A stretch of 64,000 nt of DNA from Bacillus dicomae (GCF_006494425.1 NZ_VHIV01000001.1:434001-498000); one strand, 5' to 3'; shown: positions 35,462 to 45,330, numbered from the stretch's first letter. Made by a program: numbers and translations. Notes: generated from the sequence alone by a model not told the origin.

Positions 35462-35470
35462 ATTTTCACT

Positions 35471-36049
35471 TTAGCGTGCTTTGTTTTGTTTGGCAAGGAA
35501 AAAGCGTTTTACTTTATTATTTGTATGACGGATTGGTATGTCGTGTTGCTTTAATAAATGAATAAATGCAGCTTTGCCTGCTTCTTCATCTTGCACTTCA
35601 AATTCAATTTCATAATCATCGTGATTGTAATAGAAACTATGATCAAAGACAAGCGTTCCGCCTTCAAATAATGTTTCGGCTCTTTCAGTTGTTAAACTAC
35701 CCATATAAGTTAAAGTGGAAACAGGAATTTGTAGTTTGTGTAGTTGATCCATTACAGCCCCTGAAATAATTACGTTTGTTTCCATCATTATTTTCGCTTC
35801 GTCTTCTGTTACAACTTGATGCGTTTCCAACAAGCCAATTTCTGCAGGTTGTTTCAATGTTAATGTATAAGTTTCTCCTTTATGACGAATACGAAGTGCA
35901 GAACCAGCTTCTTTTAAAGAGAAGTTCGGTGTTTCAAAGTAGTGATTCACTTGTTTCGTAAATACCTCAATAGAAAACGATTTACATAATGCATGGAATT
36001 CTTCTTCTGTAACTATATTTTTGAATTCAATTTCAATTTCTTGTGTCAT
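35471..36049 (-). CDS. yjbK: CYTH-domain triphosphate-binding protein, YjbK
   Basis: A 192-residue CYTH tunnel-fold protein. It opens with the ExExK signature (EIEIEFK, residues 4-10) and has alternating charged strands (ALRIRHKGETYTLTLKQP, EIEFEV). CYTH proteins hydrolyse or bind inorganic triphosphate, ThTP or similar compounds, and the B. subtilis homologue acts next to the alarmone synthetase YjbM. It is divergent from yjbL-yjbM. RBS GGAGATC precedes the ATG. Confidence 0.9.
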   Translation of the reverse strand: MTQEIEIEFKNIVTEEEFHALCKSFSIEVFTKQVNHYFETPNFSLKEAGSALRIRHKGETYTLTLKQPAEIGLLETHQVVTEDEAKIMMETNVIISGAVMDQLHKLQIPVSTLTYMGSLTTERAETLFEGGTLVFDHSFYYNHDDYEIEFEVQDEEAGKAAFIHLLKQHDIPIRHTNNKVKRFFLAKQNKAR

Positions 36050-36125
36050 TGTATGATCTCCTTTTGAAAAATAATTCTTTACACATTATCGCTTTTTCAC
36101 AAATTTGGTTCAATGTTTTATTTGT

Positions 36126-36153
36126 TTGCGTCCATGTTATGATACAATAATAC
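36126..36153 (+). promoter_or_regulatory. Candidate promoter of the yjbL-yjbM operon
   Basis: TTGCGT (36126-36131), 16-nt spacer, TAATAC (36148-36153). An overlapping TTTGTT/TACAAT pair is an alternative. Confidence 0.45.
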
Positions 36154-36193
36154 TGTTAAGTAAGACAGGAAGTTGAGATGGAGGAGTTAGAGC

Positions 36194-36565
36194 ATGCAAA
36201 ATAAAATCCAAGTTAAGAGCGTAGAAAAGAGAGAGAATGCTCTTATTTTTTGTGCGGAAAATAATGAAATAGAGGTAAAGGAGTTAAGTGCGCGTAATCA
36301 CGTACTTGTAGACTCAGACAATTTATCATTTTTATATATCTTAGAAAACGAATCATCTTTCATTTATGTAAGTATTCCGCACACATGCTGGGAAGCAATG
36401 CATGAAGCGATGAATAACGATGTGGTAATGTTTGTTCGCGTGAATGGCATTGAAATGGAATTAGAAGGATTAAAAGAAGAAGTAGAATATTTAGTTGAAA
36501 ATATTGAAGGTAATGCAAATTACGGAGAAGAACTAGTAACTGCTGTAGAAAAAGTATTTCTATAA
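36194..36565 (+). CDS. yjbL: YjbL, UPF0738 family protein
   Basis: A 123-residue acidic protein that matches the UPF0738/YjbL family (MQNKIQVKSVEKRENALIF), function unknown. It contains no catalytic motif, and the second half is a likely helix rich in Glu. RBS GGAGGAG precedes the ATG. It is the first gene of a tight set leading to the alarmone synthetase, NAD kinase and RluA protein, which implies a link to stringent response or nucleotide metabolism (inference from context). Confidence 0.85.
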   Translation: MQNKIQVKSVEKRENALIFCAENNEIEVKELSARNHVLVDSDNLSFLYILENESSFIYVSIPHTCWEAMHEAMNNDVVMFVRVNGIEMELEGLKEEVEYLVENIEGNANYGEELVTAVEKVFL

Positions 36566-36595
36566 GCAAATGGATTGATTTTGGTGGTGGTTGAA

Positions 36596-37234
36596 ATGAA
36601 TCGAAATTGGGAAGAATTTTTAGCACCTTACCACCAAGCGGTGGCAGAGCTGAAAGTGAAACTAAAAGGAATGCGTACTCAATTTGCAATGTTAACAGAG
36701 CATTCTCCAATTGAGTTTGTAACAGGAAGGGTAAAGTCGGTTGCAAGTATTATTGATAAAGCGGAGAAGAGAAATGTATCGCTAGACCGGCTGAGAGAAG
36801 ATATGCAAGACATTGCGGGCCTTCGTATGATGTGTCAATTTGTTGATGAGATTAAGCCTGTTGTAGAATACCTTCGAAAACGAAATGACTTTGAAATCGT
36901 GGAAGAACGTGATTATGTCACGCAGAAGAAAGATAGCGGTTACCGTTCTTATCACGTTGTTATTAGTTATCCTGTTCAAACGATTCAGGGAGAACAAAAA
37001 GTATTGGTAGAAATACAAATACGCACGTTAGCAATGAACTTTTGGGCAACAATTGAGCATTCTTTAAATTATAAATATAGTGGACGTTTTCCTGAAGATA
37101 TTAAAATACGCTTGCAACGTGCAGCGGAAGCAGCATTTTTATTAGATGAAGAAATGTCTTCTATCCGTCTTGAAATTCAAGAAGCGCAGAAAGCTTTTTC
37201 AAGAAAGCAAGAAACGAAAGATTCTGAATCATAA
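36596..37234 (+). CDS. yjbM: Small alarmone synthetase (RelQ/SAS1 type, YjbM)
   Basis: A 212-residue single-domain (p)ppGpp synthetase that transfers pyrophosphate from ATP to GDP/GTP. The synthetase core shows DIAGLRMMCQF, DSGYRSYHVVI and VEIQIRTLAMNFWATIEH, the last containing the catalytic Glu. No hydrolase or TGS/ACT domain is present. The start ATG 36596 follows GGTGGTGG; an earlier in-frame start at 36575 would use codons in the RBS. It sits immediately before NAD kinase, as in B. subtilis. Confidence 0.95.
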   Translation: MNRNWEEFLAPYHQAVAELKVKLKGMRTQFAMLTEHSPIEFVTGRVKSVASIIDKAEKRNVSLDRLREDMQDIAGLRMMCQFVDEIKPVVEYLRKRNDFEIVEERDYVTQKKDSGYRSYHVVISYPVQTIQGEQKVLVEIQIRTLAMNFWATIEHSLNYKYSGRFPEDIKIRLQRAAEAAFLLDEEMSSIRLEIQEAQKAFSRKQETKDSES

Positions 37235-37252
37235 ACTAAAGGGTGTTGGGCG

Positions 37253-38050
37253 ATGAAATTTACAATTATGTCAAAGGGAGATCAATCATCAGATACGTTG
37301 GCAAGCACAATGAAAGAATACTTGCTGGATTTTGGATTTATAATGGATGAAAAGGAACCCGATATTGTAATTTCTGTTGGGGGAGATGGAACGCTTTTAT
37401 ATGCATTTCATCGTTATTATAATCGATTGGATGAAACAGCATTTGTTGGGGTACATACAGGGCATTTAGGTTTCTATGCAGATTGGTTACCGACAGAAGT
37501 AGAGAAATTAGTAATTGCAATTGCTAAAACACCATTCCAAGTGGTGGAATATCCGCTTTTAGAAGTGATTATTCGCTATGTGAATGGGAGTAAAGAGTCA
37601 CAGTATTTAGCGATGAATGAAGCGACTGTGAAAAGTGCAGAAGGTACATTAGTAACAGAAGTGGAAATACGTGGAGAGTACTTTGAAACGTTCCGCGGGG
37701 ATGGCCTTTGTATTTCTACTCCTTCAGGAAGTACTGCGTATAATAAGGCGCTTGGCGGAGCAATTATTCACCCTTCTATTGAAGCGATTCAAATTGCAGA
37801 AATGGCATCTATTAATAACCGTGTGTTTCGTACGGTAGGTTCGCCGCTCGTATTGCCGAAACATCATACATGTGTGTTGAAGCCAACTGCAGGAATGAAC
37901 TTACAAATTACGGTGGACCATTTAACGATGGTTCATCAAGATGTGAAATCAATTCAGTATCGCGTGGCAAACGAGAAAGTACGATTTGTTCGTTTCCGTC
38001 CATTTCCGTTCTGGAAACGAGTTCGTGACTCGTTTGTTGCAGATAAATAG
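37253..38050 (+). CDS. ppnK: NAD kinase (NadF/PpnK)
   Basis: A 265-residue ATP-NAD kinase making NADP. The conserved VGGDGTLL (G43-G44-D45-G46) and NEATVKS motifs, and [23 protein letters not shown] in the second half, define the family. RBS AAAGGGTGTTGGGCG precedes the ATG. The next gene is the RluA-type synthase 15 bp later, a pairing seen across Firmicutes. Confidence 0.95.
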   Translation: MKFTIMSKGDQSSDTLASTMKEYLLDFGFIMDEKEPDIVISVGGDGTLLYAFHRYYNRLDETAFVGVHTGHLGFYADWLPTEVEKLVIAIAKTPFQVVEYPLLEVIIRYVNGSKESQYLAMNEATVKSAEGTLVTEVEIRGEYFETFRGDGLCISTPSGSTAYNKALGGAIIHPSIEAIQIAEMASINNRVFRTVGSPLVLPKHHTCVLKPTAGMNLQITVDHLTMVHQDVKSIQYRVANEKVRFVRFRPFPFWKRVRDSFVADK

Positions 38051-38065
38051 AAAGGGTTTATATAT

Positions 38066-38959
38066 TTGAACAGATTTACATTGAAATGGGATATAGAATC
38101 GGCTGAAGAAGGAACTTTAGTTAGAGAATTTTTAAAAACAAAAGGGATTTCTAAAGCTGCATTAACGGATATAAAGTTTCAAGGCGGAGCGATTGAAGTA
38201 AATGGTCAACATGCGAGCGTTCGTCATCAGTTGCAAGTTGGTGAAGAATTACGTGTCTTTTTTCCAGTGGAGGAAAGAAGTGAAGGGATGATTGCAGAAG
38301 ATATCCCTTTATGTATTGTATATGAAGATGATGCAGTTCTTGTCATAAACAAAGAGGCGAACATGTCAACAATTCCGTCTAGAGAACATCCTGCTGGGAG
38401 TGTTGCGAATGCGCTCTTATCTCATTATGATAAGCAACATCTTGCAAGTACGGTGCACATCGTAACGAGGTTAGATCGTGATACTTCAGGTCTTATGCTT
38501 ATTGCAAAAAACCGTTTCGTGCATCACCTTTTATCGAAACAGCATCAACAAAAAGCTGTGAAAAGAACGTATGAAGCAATCGTCCACGGTGAGATGATTG
38601 AACGGGAAGGAACGATTGACGCACCGATTGGACGAAAATCGGATAGCATCATTGAGCGAACCGTTTGCGAGGAAGGGCAAAGAGCTGTTACTCATTTTAG
38701 AGTGATTGATAGCGCCAATCATAAGACTCATGTATCGCTTGAGCTTGAGACAGGAAGAACGCATCAAATTCGTGTGCATATGGCGCATATGGGACATGCG
38801 TTACTTGGCGATACTTTATATGGTGGAAACAGGGATGAAATGAAACGACAAGCACTTCATAGTACATCTTTGACGTTTTATCATCCTATTTTAGAGAAGG
38901 AAATGTCTTTCACTACAAAAATTCCAAGTGATATGCAAGAGGTATTAAGTCATACTTAA
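38066..38959 (+). CDS. yjbO: RluA-family pseudouridine synthase (YjbO-like)
   Basis: A 297-residue enzyme that isomerises uridine in structured RNA. The N-terminal part (about 15-70) resembles an S4-like RNA-binding region, and the catalytic domain contains VTRLDRDTSGL with catalytic Asp137. RTHQIRVHMAHMGHALLGD is the C-terminal RluA motif. The start is TTG at 38066 with AAAGGG about 10 nt upstream. Its rRNA or tRNA target is unknown. It is the last gene of the yjbL operon, with a strong terminator. Confidence 0.92.
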   Translation: MNRFTLKWDIESAEEGTLVREFLKTKGISKAALTDIKFQGGAIEVNGQHASVRHQLQVGEELRVFFPVEERSEGMIAEDIPLCIVYEDDAVLVINKEANMSTIPSREHPAGSVANALLSHYDKQHLASTVHIVTRLDRDTSGLMLIAKNRFVHHLLSKQHQQKAVKRTYEAIVHGEMIEREGTIDAPIGRKSDSIIERTVCEEGQRAVTHFRVIDSANHKTHVSLELETGRTHQIRVHMAHMGHALLGDTLYGGNRDEMKRQALHSTSLTFYHPILEKEMSFTTKIPSDMQEVLSHT

Positions 38960-39007
38960 AAAGGGAACAAAATTCTTATGTAACGAAGAATTTTGTTCCC
39001 TTTTTTC
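38958..39007. terminator. Bidirectional terminator after yjbO
   Basis: AAAAGGGAACAAAATTCTT pairs perfectly with AAGAATTTTGTTCCCTTTT around an 8-nt loop, with a T-run. The convergent gene ends at 39008. Confidence 0.9.
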
Positions 39008-40396
39008 TTAGCGGAATAATATTAAAATTTGATTTTCACCCGTGCGCTTTATAACGAAAAATCCACTTTCGGATTTTGTAGCAATGCCATCGTCATTTGG
39101 ACGACAATATCCATGTATTTCGCAAGTGCCGTCATCACGTACTAACATTTGTCCAATTAATCCGACAGGAAGCCACTCGGTACGATCTTTTCTTGCTATA
39201 TATTTGCAAGCTGGATCCCATTCTGTATTTAAAAGAGGTTGTATGTCTTGAGATTCCGAACGTACATATTGGCGTTTTCCGAAGCTATCTGTTTTGTAGC
39301 GTTTTTGCCAACTTAAAGCACCGCTATTTCCTATAAGAGCGGGGGTTGCACTAGATATTCCTAAAATGAATGAATCGTTTGAAGTAGCGACTCGAATTTT
39401 TTCTTCGCTACTAAATGTAACGAAATAACCTACATCAATAAGAGTATTGTCTGCTGTTTCAAACATTTGTGCAAAATCAGTTCCACTTGCATTGTAAGAA
39501 GCGCCATCAATATACATTTCTCCATTATGAGCAAGCCACTTTGCACCGATATTATGATCGGTTTCATTTGTGCCGTTTGCAATAAACCAAGAATAAGATT
39601 CTTCTGCTGTGCCGAAGCGCCCCATAATATGGCTACCTGCAAAATGAGCTGTTGATGTATGATTACCTTCCGCATGAGAAGAGGATCCGTTAGCGATAGT
39701 AGCGGTTCCTTCTGCATGTGCTGCTTCGCCTAACGCAATCGTATGTTTACCTTCCGCATGAGAATAAGAGCCGCCTGCTGTCGTTTCACTTCCTTCACTA
39801 TGGGAACTATGTCCAGTTGCTTTCGTTTTTGATCCTTCTGCATGAGAGAAAGAAGCTTTTGCGTGTGTAAGAAGCCCTTCTGCATGGGAAGCTGTACCCT
39901 CTGCATTAGAGTGAAGCCCCTCTGCATGTGCATACCGTCCCCCTTTTTTTACTTTTGTATTTTCAGATGTAGGGGTGTGAATTATGATAGTTCTTTCTGG
40001 TTGTATATCACCTGATGGTACTAATGCTTCTTTAATTTTCTTCACTTGATTTATAATAGCAGCTGGAATTTCTGATTCCGCTTTTTTATTTATTGCTACA
40101 GGGATGTTTTCTTTTGTATTTTCCTCTGTTTGCTCAGAAGGCACAATCTGTTCATTATGAGTAGAGAGAGGATTGTTTTTTTTCTGCATCTTTGTTTTTC
40201 TCTTATCTATTATGCGGCTCATTACAGCATTTTCTAAAGAGACATATTTTGGTCTAGCTTTGTTTTTGGTGGATGCCTCTTGTCCTTCCAGTTCTTCTAA
40301 AGCTGCAGCTCGAATACTGCACCAGTTGTTAATTCCGTACATGGGCATATAAAAAGGCGGGCATTTTCTTTTTTGTTTAGAAGATTTTTTCTTCAT
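39008..40396 (-). CDS. YadA-head-repeat protein with C-terminal peptidase G2 (self-cleaving) domain
   Basis: A 462-residue protein without signal peptide. The N-terminus is basic with two Cys (CPPFYMPMYGINNWC, 12-26), then a charged, probably disordered linker. Residues 153-250 are seven repeats of exactly 14 residues carrying HAEG (H at 157, 171, 185, 199, 213, 227, 241; the fourth reads HSEG), the left-handed beta-roll pattern of the YadA/trimeric adhesin head. The C-terminal ~200 residues resemble the intramolecular-chaperone peptidase G2 domain of phage phi29 gp12-type spikes, which trimerises and cuts itself off. With bclA nearby, a spore-surface or exosporium fibre is the best guess. 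RBS AGGAGGTG precedes the ATG. The domain call is by eye. Confidence 0.75.
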   Translation of the reverse strand: MKKKSSKQKRKCPPFYMPMYGINNWCSIRAAALEELEGQEASTKNKARPKYVSLENAVMSRIIDKRKTKMQKKNNPLSTHNEQIVPSEQTEENTKENIPVAINKKAESEIPAAIINQVKKIKEALVPSGDIQPERTIIIHTPTSENTKVKKGGRYAHAEGLHSNAEGTASHAEGLLTHAKASFSHAEGSKTKATGHSSHSEGSETTAGGSYSHAEGKHTIALGEAAHAEGTATIANGSSSHAEGNHTSTAHFAGSHIMGRFGTAEESYSWFIANGTNETDHNIGAKWLAHNGEMYIDGASYNASGTDFAQMFETADNTLIDVGYFVTFSSEEKIRVATSNDSFILGISSATPALIGNSGALSWQKRYKTDSFGKRQYVRSESQDIQPLLNTEWDPACKYIARKDRTEWLPVGLIGQMLVRDDGTCEIHGYCRPNDDGIATKSESGFFVIKRTGENQILILFR

Positions 40397-40430
40397 TCTG
40401 TCACCTCCTGCGACAGTATATGCCGTGTAA

Positions 40431-40470
40431 TGAAAAAAAGATGCACTTTATTGCATCTTTTTTTCATTAC
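40431..40470. terminator. Terminator of prpE
   Basis: Perfect 17-bp arms (40431-40447 and 40454-40470) that include seven A / seven T; the structure works on either strand and lies between prpE and the YadA-repeat gene. Confidence 0.8.
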
Positions 40471-40522
40471 TTTATCGAGTTGTTATATGAGAACCGCCTA
40501 AATGGTACGTAAATAAGGGGAG

Positions 40523-41263
40523 TTATGAAATTGGGCGGAATTTCTCAGGGACAAAAGGCAGGGAAGAAGGAACAGAAACAGTCTCCATTTCAGGATAACG
40601 TAATCCAGTTAAATTGCCGCCAAATACAGCGCCAGTGTCAATGTTGACTGTATGCTTTACAAAGCGAGGTTCTTTTACGGGCGTATGTCCATATACAATC
40701 CAAGCTGTTCCTTCATAGTCCTTTGCCCAGTCGCGACGGATAGGTGAGCCGTCAGCGTGTTTTTCTCCTGTAATATCGCCATATAATACAAAGGTTTGTA
40801 CTTTTTTATCTTGTCTTCCTATGTAATCTTGCCGAATTCCGGCGTGACACACAATTAACTTTTTCTCATCGAGTACGTGATATAAAGGAGAGTGCTCGTA
40901 AAGTGTGATGAATTTTTCTTTTATAATGTTTTGTTTATGAGAAGGTAGTGCTTCATATTCGGCAACAGTTGTTTCGAGTCCATGAGCGATTGTCACATTA
41001 CGCCCAAGAAAAAATCGATATAGTTTATTACAGTGATTTCCAGGAGCGTAATAAGCTACTTTTTTATTTATGACAAGTTCCCATACAATTTCAACCATAC
41101 GTAATGAATGAGGACCACGATCTGTAATATCGCCAACAAATGCAAGTTTGCGTTGATCAGGGTGAATTGGCAGGTCACTATTCCAGTTATATCCGAGTTT
41201 CGTTGTTAAGTCTTGAAACTCTTGGAAGCATCCATGTATATCCCCTATAATGTCATATTTCAT
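40523..41263 (-). CDS. prpE: PrpE, bis(5'-nucleosyl)-tetraphosphatase / PP2A-like phosphatase
   Basis: A 246-residue calcineurin-type metallophosphatase. The metal motifs GDIHG (7-11), [14 protein letters not shown] and the GHTPV late motif are all present. In Bacillus, PrpE hydrolyses diadenosine tetraphosphate and influences spore germination. RBS GGAGGTTTACAT precedes the ATG. Its B. subtilis neighbours upstream (yjbO) are conserved, but the downstream gene yjbQ is replaced here by a RodA/FtsW-type gene. Confidence 0.94.
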   Translation of the reverse strand: MKYDIIGDIHGCFQEFQDLTTKLGYNWNSDLPIHPDQRKLAFVGDITDRGPHSLRMVEIVWELVINKKVAYYAPGNHCNKLYRFFLGRNVTIAHGLETTVAEYEALPSHKQNIIKEKFITLYEHSPLYHVLDEKKLIVCHAGIRQDYIGRQDKKVQTFVLYGDITGEKHADGSPIRRDWAKDYEGTAWIVYGHTPVKEPRFVKHTVNIDTGAVFGGNLTGLRYPEMETVSVPSSLPFVPEKFRPIS

Positions 41264-41336
41264 ATGTAAACCTCCATCATATTTTTCATTAGTATATCTA
41301 AAAAAGGATAGAGATAAAAATATATCGTTTTGTGCT

Positions 41337-42497
41337 TCAGTTGAACATAAAGACTTTTGTTCTTGAGCGAACGTTTAAAACAAATCCAATCGCTATCATG
41401 TATGTGAGTAAGGAACTTCCTCCGTAGCTCATAAGGGGTAATGTGATTCCTGTAATAGGTAGTAATCCGATGGTCATCCCGATATTTTGAAATACTTGAA
41501 AAGTGAACATTCCGATTGTGCCAGCGCAGATGTAACTACCGAAAGGGTCATTACTTTCTAAAGCGATATGAATCATACGGAAAATAAGCAGGAAAAAAAG
41601 TGCAATAATGACACTTGCTCCTAAAAAGCCAAATTGCTCAGCGACATTAGTAAAAATAAAATCTGTATGTGGTTCTGGAAAGTATACTTGTCCATTTTCC
41701 CAGCCTTTTCCTTGCATTTCTCCTGATCCGGTAGCTAAGAAAGCTTGTCTTAATTGATATCCTTGTGCATCATATTTGTATGGCGCTAACCAGCCGTAGA
41801 AGCGATTTAGTTGATATTCTTGTAAAATGTGTGCTTTAAAGAATTTTGTATGAGTAAAAAAAATATACGTTAATGTAAAGCCAGCCGCAAAAATGCCAGA
41901 AACTAATCCGAAAATAAAACGCCAACGTATACCAGAAACTAATATCATTGCTGCGAGCATAGCTGAAATTACCATTGTATTTCCTAAATCAGGTTCCTTC
42001 GCAATAAGTAGTAGGGGTGGCAAACTTGTTGCGCATATTTTTCCGAGTAATAAAAAATCGTCATGTATTGTTCGGCGAAAATATTTCTCATTGTGATTTG
42101 CTATAATTCGTCCGGTGACGATAATTAAAAACAATTTCATAATTTCAGAAGGCTGGAAATTTCCGATGCCCGGGAGCCTGTACCAAGCCGTCGCCCCTTT
42201 TATTGTAACGGCACCTGGTACTTGAAGTTCTAGTCCAATAAGTAGTACCAATGCAAAGCTATATAAATACCAAGCAATTTTTTGATAACGATCGAAATCA
42301 ATAATCATAATTATACCAATGGCTATAAATCCAATGAAGTACCATTGGATTTGCTTTAATACAAAATTTACGCTTTGCAAAAATGGTGGTAAAGAGGCTT
42401 GTGCACTTGCAATTGCAAAGCAACTAACAATCCCAATGGCAAATAAAATGAATAGTAATACGTAGTCTATTTGATATTGAGAATTTGGATCTTTCAA
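41337..42497 (-). CDS. FtsW/RodA/SpoVE family SEDS protein
   Basis: A 386-residue protein with about ten membrane helices, belonging to the SEDS glycosyltransferases that polymerise lipid II into peptidoglycan together with a class B PBP. It has the family segments [32 protein letters not shown] and [19 protein letters not shown] near the C-terminus. It is closer to RodA than to FtsW in length and motif wording. No partner PBP is adjacent. It lies between prpE and the glycosylation genes, and its involvement in spore formation is possible but unproven. RBS GGAAAGGAATATAT is weak. Confidence 0.88.
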   Translation of the reverse strand: MKDPNSQYQIDYVLLFILFAIGIVSCFAIASAQASLPPFLQSVNFVLKQIQWYFIGFIAIGIIMIIDFDRYQKIAWYLYSFALVLLIGLELQVPGAVTIKGATAWYRLPGIGNFQPSEIMKLFLIIVTGRIIANHNEKYFRRTIHDDFLLLGKICATSLPPLLLIAKEPDLGNTMVISAMLAAMILVSGIRWRFIFGLVSGIFAAGFTLTYIFFTHTKFFKAHILQEYQLNRFYGWLAPYKYDAQGYQLRQAFLATGSGEMQGKGWENGQVYFPEPHTDFIFTNVAEQFGFLGASVIIALFFLLIFRMIHIALESNDPFGSYICAGTIGMFTFQVFQNIGMTIGLLPITGITLPLMSYGGSSLLTYMIAIGFVLNVRSRTKVFMFN

Positions 42498-42609
42498 TGT
42501 ATATATTCCTTTCTATCACCTAGTAAGCATATGTATGGCATCATGAGAAAATAATATGCAAGCAGACTGTCCCTACATTTATTCCACTATTTGTGGGAAG
42601 TCATACATT

Positions 42610-42636
42610 ACAAGGAAGGAATAGCTCCTTCCTTGT
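42610..42636 (-). terminator. Hairpin after the family 2 glycosyltransferase gene
   Basis: ACAAGGAAGGA / TCCTTCCTTGT with a 5-nt loop, 6 nt past the stop codon. No strong T-run follows, so termination may be incomplete. Confidence 0.55.
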
Positions 42637-42642
42637 GATGGA

Positions 42643-43578
42643 TTATATGGCACGGAGTTCTTTTGTAATCATATTTAAACAATAGGAAAGACGTGCATGT
42701 GTATTTATATCTGGAATGAGGTTCGGAAATAGATTGTAATATTTGAACGCATTTTTATACCATCCGTAAGCTCTTATCAAACCCTTTTTATAATGTTTGG
42801 GGTCTTGTAAGAAACCATACTTTTTTGAGGTTAAAACGAGCTGGGAAAAATCTTCACAGCCTTCAAGGAATTTGTGACGTACTTGCTGTCCAGAATGAAC
42901 GCGGAAGGAACTTAAAGGCTCAGTGATATACATCGCATCACCTTTTGAAAGTAAATGGATCCAAGAAGCCATATCAACACTACAACCATATTTTCTGCTA
43001 TTTAAAGTGCCAAAAGGTTCCGTTAATAGGCTTTTTCTAAAGAGTACGATTGTAGGTTCACCGATAATATTTTGTCCCGCCATAAGCATACGGTTTCCAA
43101 AATCTTTCCCATTTAGTAGAGTATCTTCATCATATAATTTTTTCATAGATGGATGTTGTTCAATTATATCTCCATTATCATTAATCCAAGTGCGATAGGA
43201 TGTGATAAGTGCGAGGTTTTTATTTAAGTCTTTTTGGAAATAAAACATCATTTTTTCGATTTTATTATTATAAAGTATATCATCGTCCATTAAGAAATTT
43301 ATGTACTCTCCATTTGACTGTTCTAAGAGCATAAGGGAGTTATGAAATTGTCCTAGAGTAGAGGTATTTCGAATATACGTTATATGTTTATACTTATGTA
43401 AATAATGTCTGTATATTAATTTTTCTGTTTCATTATTTGTACTATCGTCTCCTACAATAATTTCAATATTGGAATACGTTTGTGCTAATGCACTTTCTAG
43501 AGCAATTTTAAAATAATGTGGTCGATTATAGGTAGGAATAAGGATGGAAACGAGAGGTGAATTTTTTATATTTTCCAT
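42643..43578 (-). CDS. Family 2 glycosyltransferase
   Basis: A 311-residue GT-A-fold transferase. The donor-binding start is SPLVSILIPTYNRPHYF, with the IIVGDDSTN loop and a metal-binding LMDDDILY (DxD) near residue 98. The C-terminal half contains FRVHSGQQVRHKFLEG, the family's acceptor-side segment. The ATG at 43578 follows AAAGGTAG; the TTG at 43584 overlaps this RBS. Three genes run in one direction downstream of bclA (TylF-type methyltransferase, class I methyltransferase, this gene), so it probably adds a sugar to the BclA glycan (inference from position). Confidence 0.85.
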   Translation of the reverse strand: MENIKNSPLVSILIPTYNRPHYFKIALESALAQTYSNIEIIVGDDSTNNETEKLIYRHYLHKYKHITYIRNTSTLGQFHNSLMLLEQSNGEYINFLMDDDILYNNKIEKMMFYFQKDLNKNLALITSYRTWINDNGDIIEQHPSMKKLYDEDTLLNGKDFGNRMLMAGQNIIGEPTIVLFRKSLLTEPFGTLNSRKYGCSVDMASWIHLLSKGDAMYITEPLSSFRVHSGQQVRHKFLEGCEDFSQLVLTSKKYGFLQDPKHYKKGLIRAYGWYKNAFKYYNLFPNLIPDINTHARLSYCLNMITKELRAI

Positions 43579-43584
43579 ATACAA

Positions 43585-44343
43585 CTACCTTTCAGGAATT
43601 TTTTGTATAAGAATAATATCTTGATAACTGGTGTGTTCAGTTCTGCCACACCATGAACCATAATGGGGAGGAGTCTGTACTTCTAACCCATATTTATTTA
43701 ATAGAGTACGAATATCTTCCTCAGGATAGGCAACTGCGAAATTCGGGATATCTTTATTTAGAACATAACAATTGTCAATTTGATGATAAAAACCTAACGT
43801 ACTTAGGCCTGCATTTAAGTAATAGGAAGATTCAGGATTAATTAAAAAGAAAGTAATAAAACATCTTCCATCTTTTTTCAGAACTCGTGCAATCTCGCAT
43901 ACGTAATGTTCTAATTCTTTCGGAAGAAGATGGGTAAATACAGACGTTAAAAAAATAAAATCGAATGATTCATCTTCATATGGAAACTTGTATTGAGAAG
44001 CATCTTCTTTTCCATCGGGATTATAGAATTGGTTATATATATCGACATGTTCAAAATGGAAATTGTTACGGCGTGTTGAAATGTTATTTTTGCACCATGT
44101 AATTCCCTTATTAAATAAGTCAAATCCATAATAAGTACCATCATAGCTTAAATAGTTCATTAATGGGACCGCCATCCGGCCGATACCACATCCTACATCT
44201 AACACTGTTTCATTTGATTTTAAATTGCCAATTTCAATAAAATACTGCATAAACTCTTTTCCGACTTCTTCAAAGTCACCACCTACATATTGAACGAGTT
44301 CTGGGGGTGGAATTAATGTGATTTTTTTCTCATTTTCGTTCAT
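43585..44343 (-). CDS. Class I SAM-dependent methyltransferase
   Basis: A 252-residue Rossmann-type methyltransferase with motif I VLDVGCGIGRM (about 46-56), the acidic motif II end YYGFDL, and FDFIFLTSVFTHL as motif IV-like. The substrate is unknown. B. cereus group exosporium glycans contain O-methylated rhamnose, and one of the methyltransferases around bclA would be needed for this (established chemistry, inferred assignment). The stop codon is followed 6 nt later by the glycosyltransferase start, so the two are co-translated. Confidence 0.86.
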   Translation of the reverse strand: MNENEKKITLIPPPELVQYVGGDFEEVGKEFMQYFIEIGNLKSNETVLDVGCGIGRMAVPLMNYLSYDGTYYGFDLFNKGITWCKNNISTRRNNFHFEHVDIYNQFYNPDGKEDASQYKFPYEDESFDFIFLTSVFTHLLPKELEHYVCEIARVLKKDGRCFITFFLINPESSYYLNAGLSTLGFYHQIDNCYVLNKDIPNFAVAYPEEDIRTLLNKYGLEVQTPPHYGSWCGRTEHTSYQDIILIQKIPER

Positions 44344-44484
44344 ACATTCACTCCGTCCTTGTAGTAAAGTAAGAGATTTTTATTGCATATATAAGTTAAT
44401 CGTTTATAGTGAGGGGAACTTTACATGATAGATCCTTATGAATAAGTAGTGTGATAGAACCCCTCAAAAAAATAAAATTGTATT

Positions 44485-45330
44485 CTATTCTTTTCGCCAA
44501 TAAATACCGAAATCATCAATTTGAGTCATAGGAGCTTTTATGTTTCTTTCACTTCTGAAATCTGTTACAGCCTCTGCGCATGTTATCAATCCATAATCAT
44601 CAATAATAATAAAGCCACCTGTTGAAACTTTATCGTATAAATTTACAAGACTATCCATCGTTGATTCGTACATATCACCATCAAGGCGAGCAATTGCAAT
44701 TTTTTCTACCGGTGCTGAAGGCAATGTATCTTTAAACCAACCCTTTAAAAATTTCACCTGATCATTTAATAAATCATATTTTCTAAAGTTTTCTTGCACT
44801 GTTTCTAAAGAAACTCGTAAGTAATCGAATGTGTGCAAATAATCACCGTAATCTTTCGGATATTGTTCTAAGTTAGGTGCGGGCAGACCTTCAAACGAAT
44901 CGGCAACCCATACAGTACGATCCTTAATGTTGTTTGCTTGTAAAAACCCATTCATAAAAATGCATGATCCTCCGCGCCATACACCAGTTTCAATAAAATC
45001 ACCTTCTATATTTTCCCTGACTACAGTTTCCATCGCCTCTTGTAATTGATTCATACGTTTTCGACCAACCATACTATGTGCAGCTCTTGGCCAATCCTTG
45101 CCACCTTGACGCTCATTGTTTGAAACGTTAGGATTAACGATTTTTAAATTGTGATTTTCTATATACTGCTTAAGAAATAAAGGAAGGGGAACCGTAACTG
45201 GTTCATATGATAGTTCTTTAGATATATGTAACGAAGCAGGTAAGTATGGTTCGTATTCCAACCATATTTCAAATAAAATTGTTTTCTTTAATAACTCAAG
45301 ATAAAGCTGGACAGCCGATTTATTTTCCAT
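44485..45330 (-). CDS. TylF/MycF family sugar O-methyltransferase
   Basis: A 281-residue member of the TylF (macrocin O-methyltransferase) family. It has GDFIETGVWRGGSCIFMNGF (about 110-129) as the SAM site, VWVADSFEGLPAP, and ARLDGDMYESTMDSLVNLYDKV with the metal-binding Asp residues, then IIIDDYG. TylF enzymes methylate deoxysugars on natural products, which fits methylation of rhamnose on the BclA glycan. It lies directly behind bclA but past its terminator. RBS GGAGGCGC precedes the ATG. Confidence 0.9.
   Translation of the reverse strand: MENKSAVQLYLELLKKTILFEIWLEYEPYLPASLHISKELSYEPVTVPLPLFLKQYIENHNLKIVNPNVSNNERQGGKDWPRAAHSMVGRKRMNQLQEAMETVVRENIEGDFIETGVWRGGSCIFMNGFLQANNIKDRTVWVADSFEGLPAPNLEQYPKDYGDYLHTFDYLRVSLETVQENFRKYDLLNDQVKFLKGWFKDTLPSAPVEKIAIARLDGDMYESTMDSLVNLYDKVSTGGFIIIDDYGLITCAEAVTDFRSERNIKAPMTQIDDFGIYWRKE

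Noticed and set aside
36360-36746. 128-residue minus-strand ORF overlapping yjbL and yjbM
   Set aside because: A Leu-rich shadow of the two real plus-strand genes.
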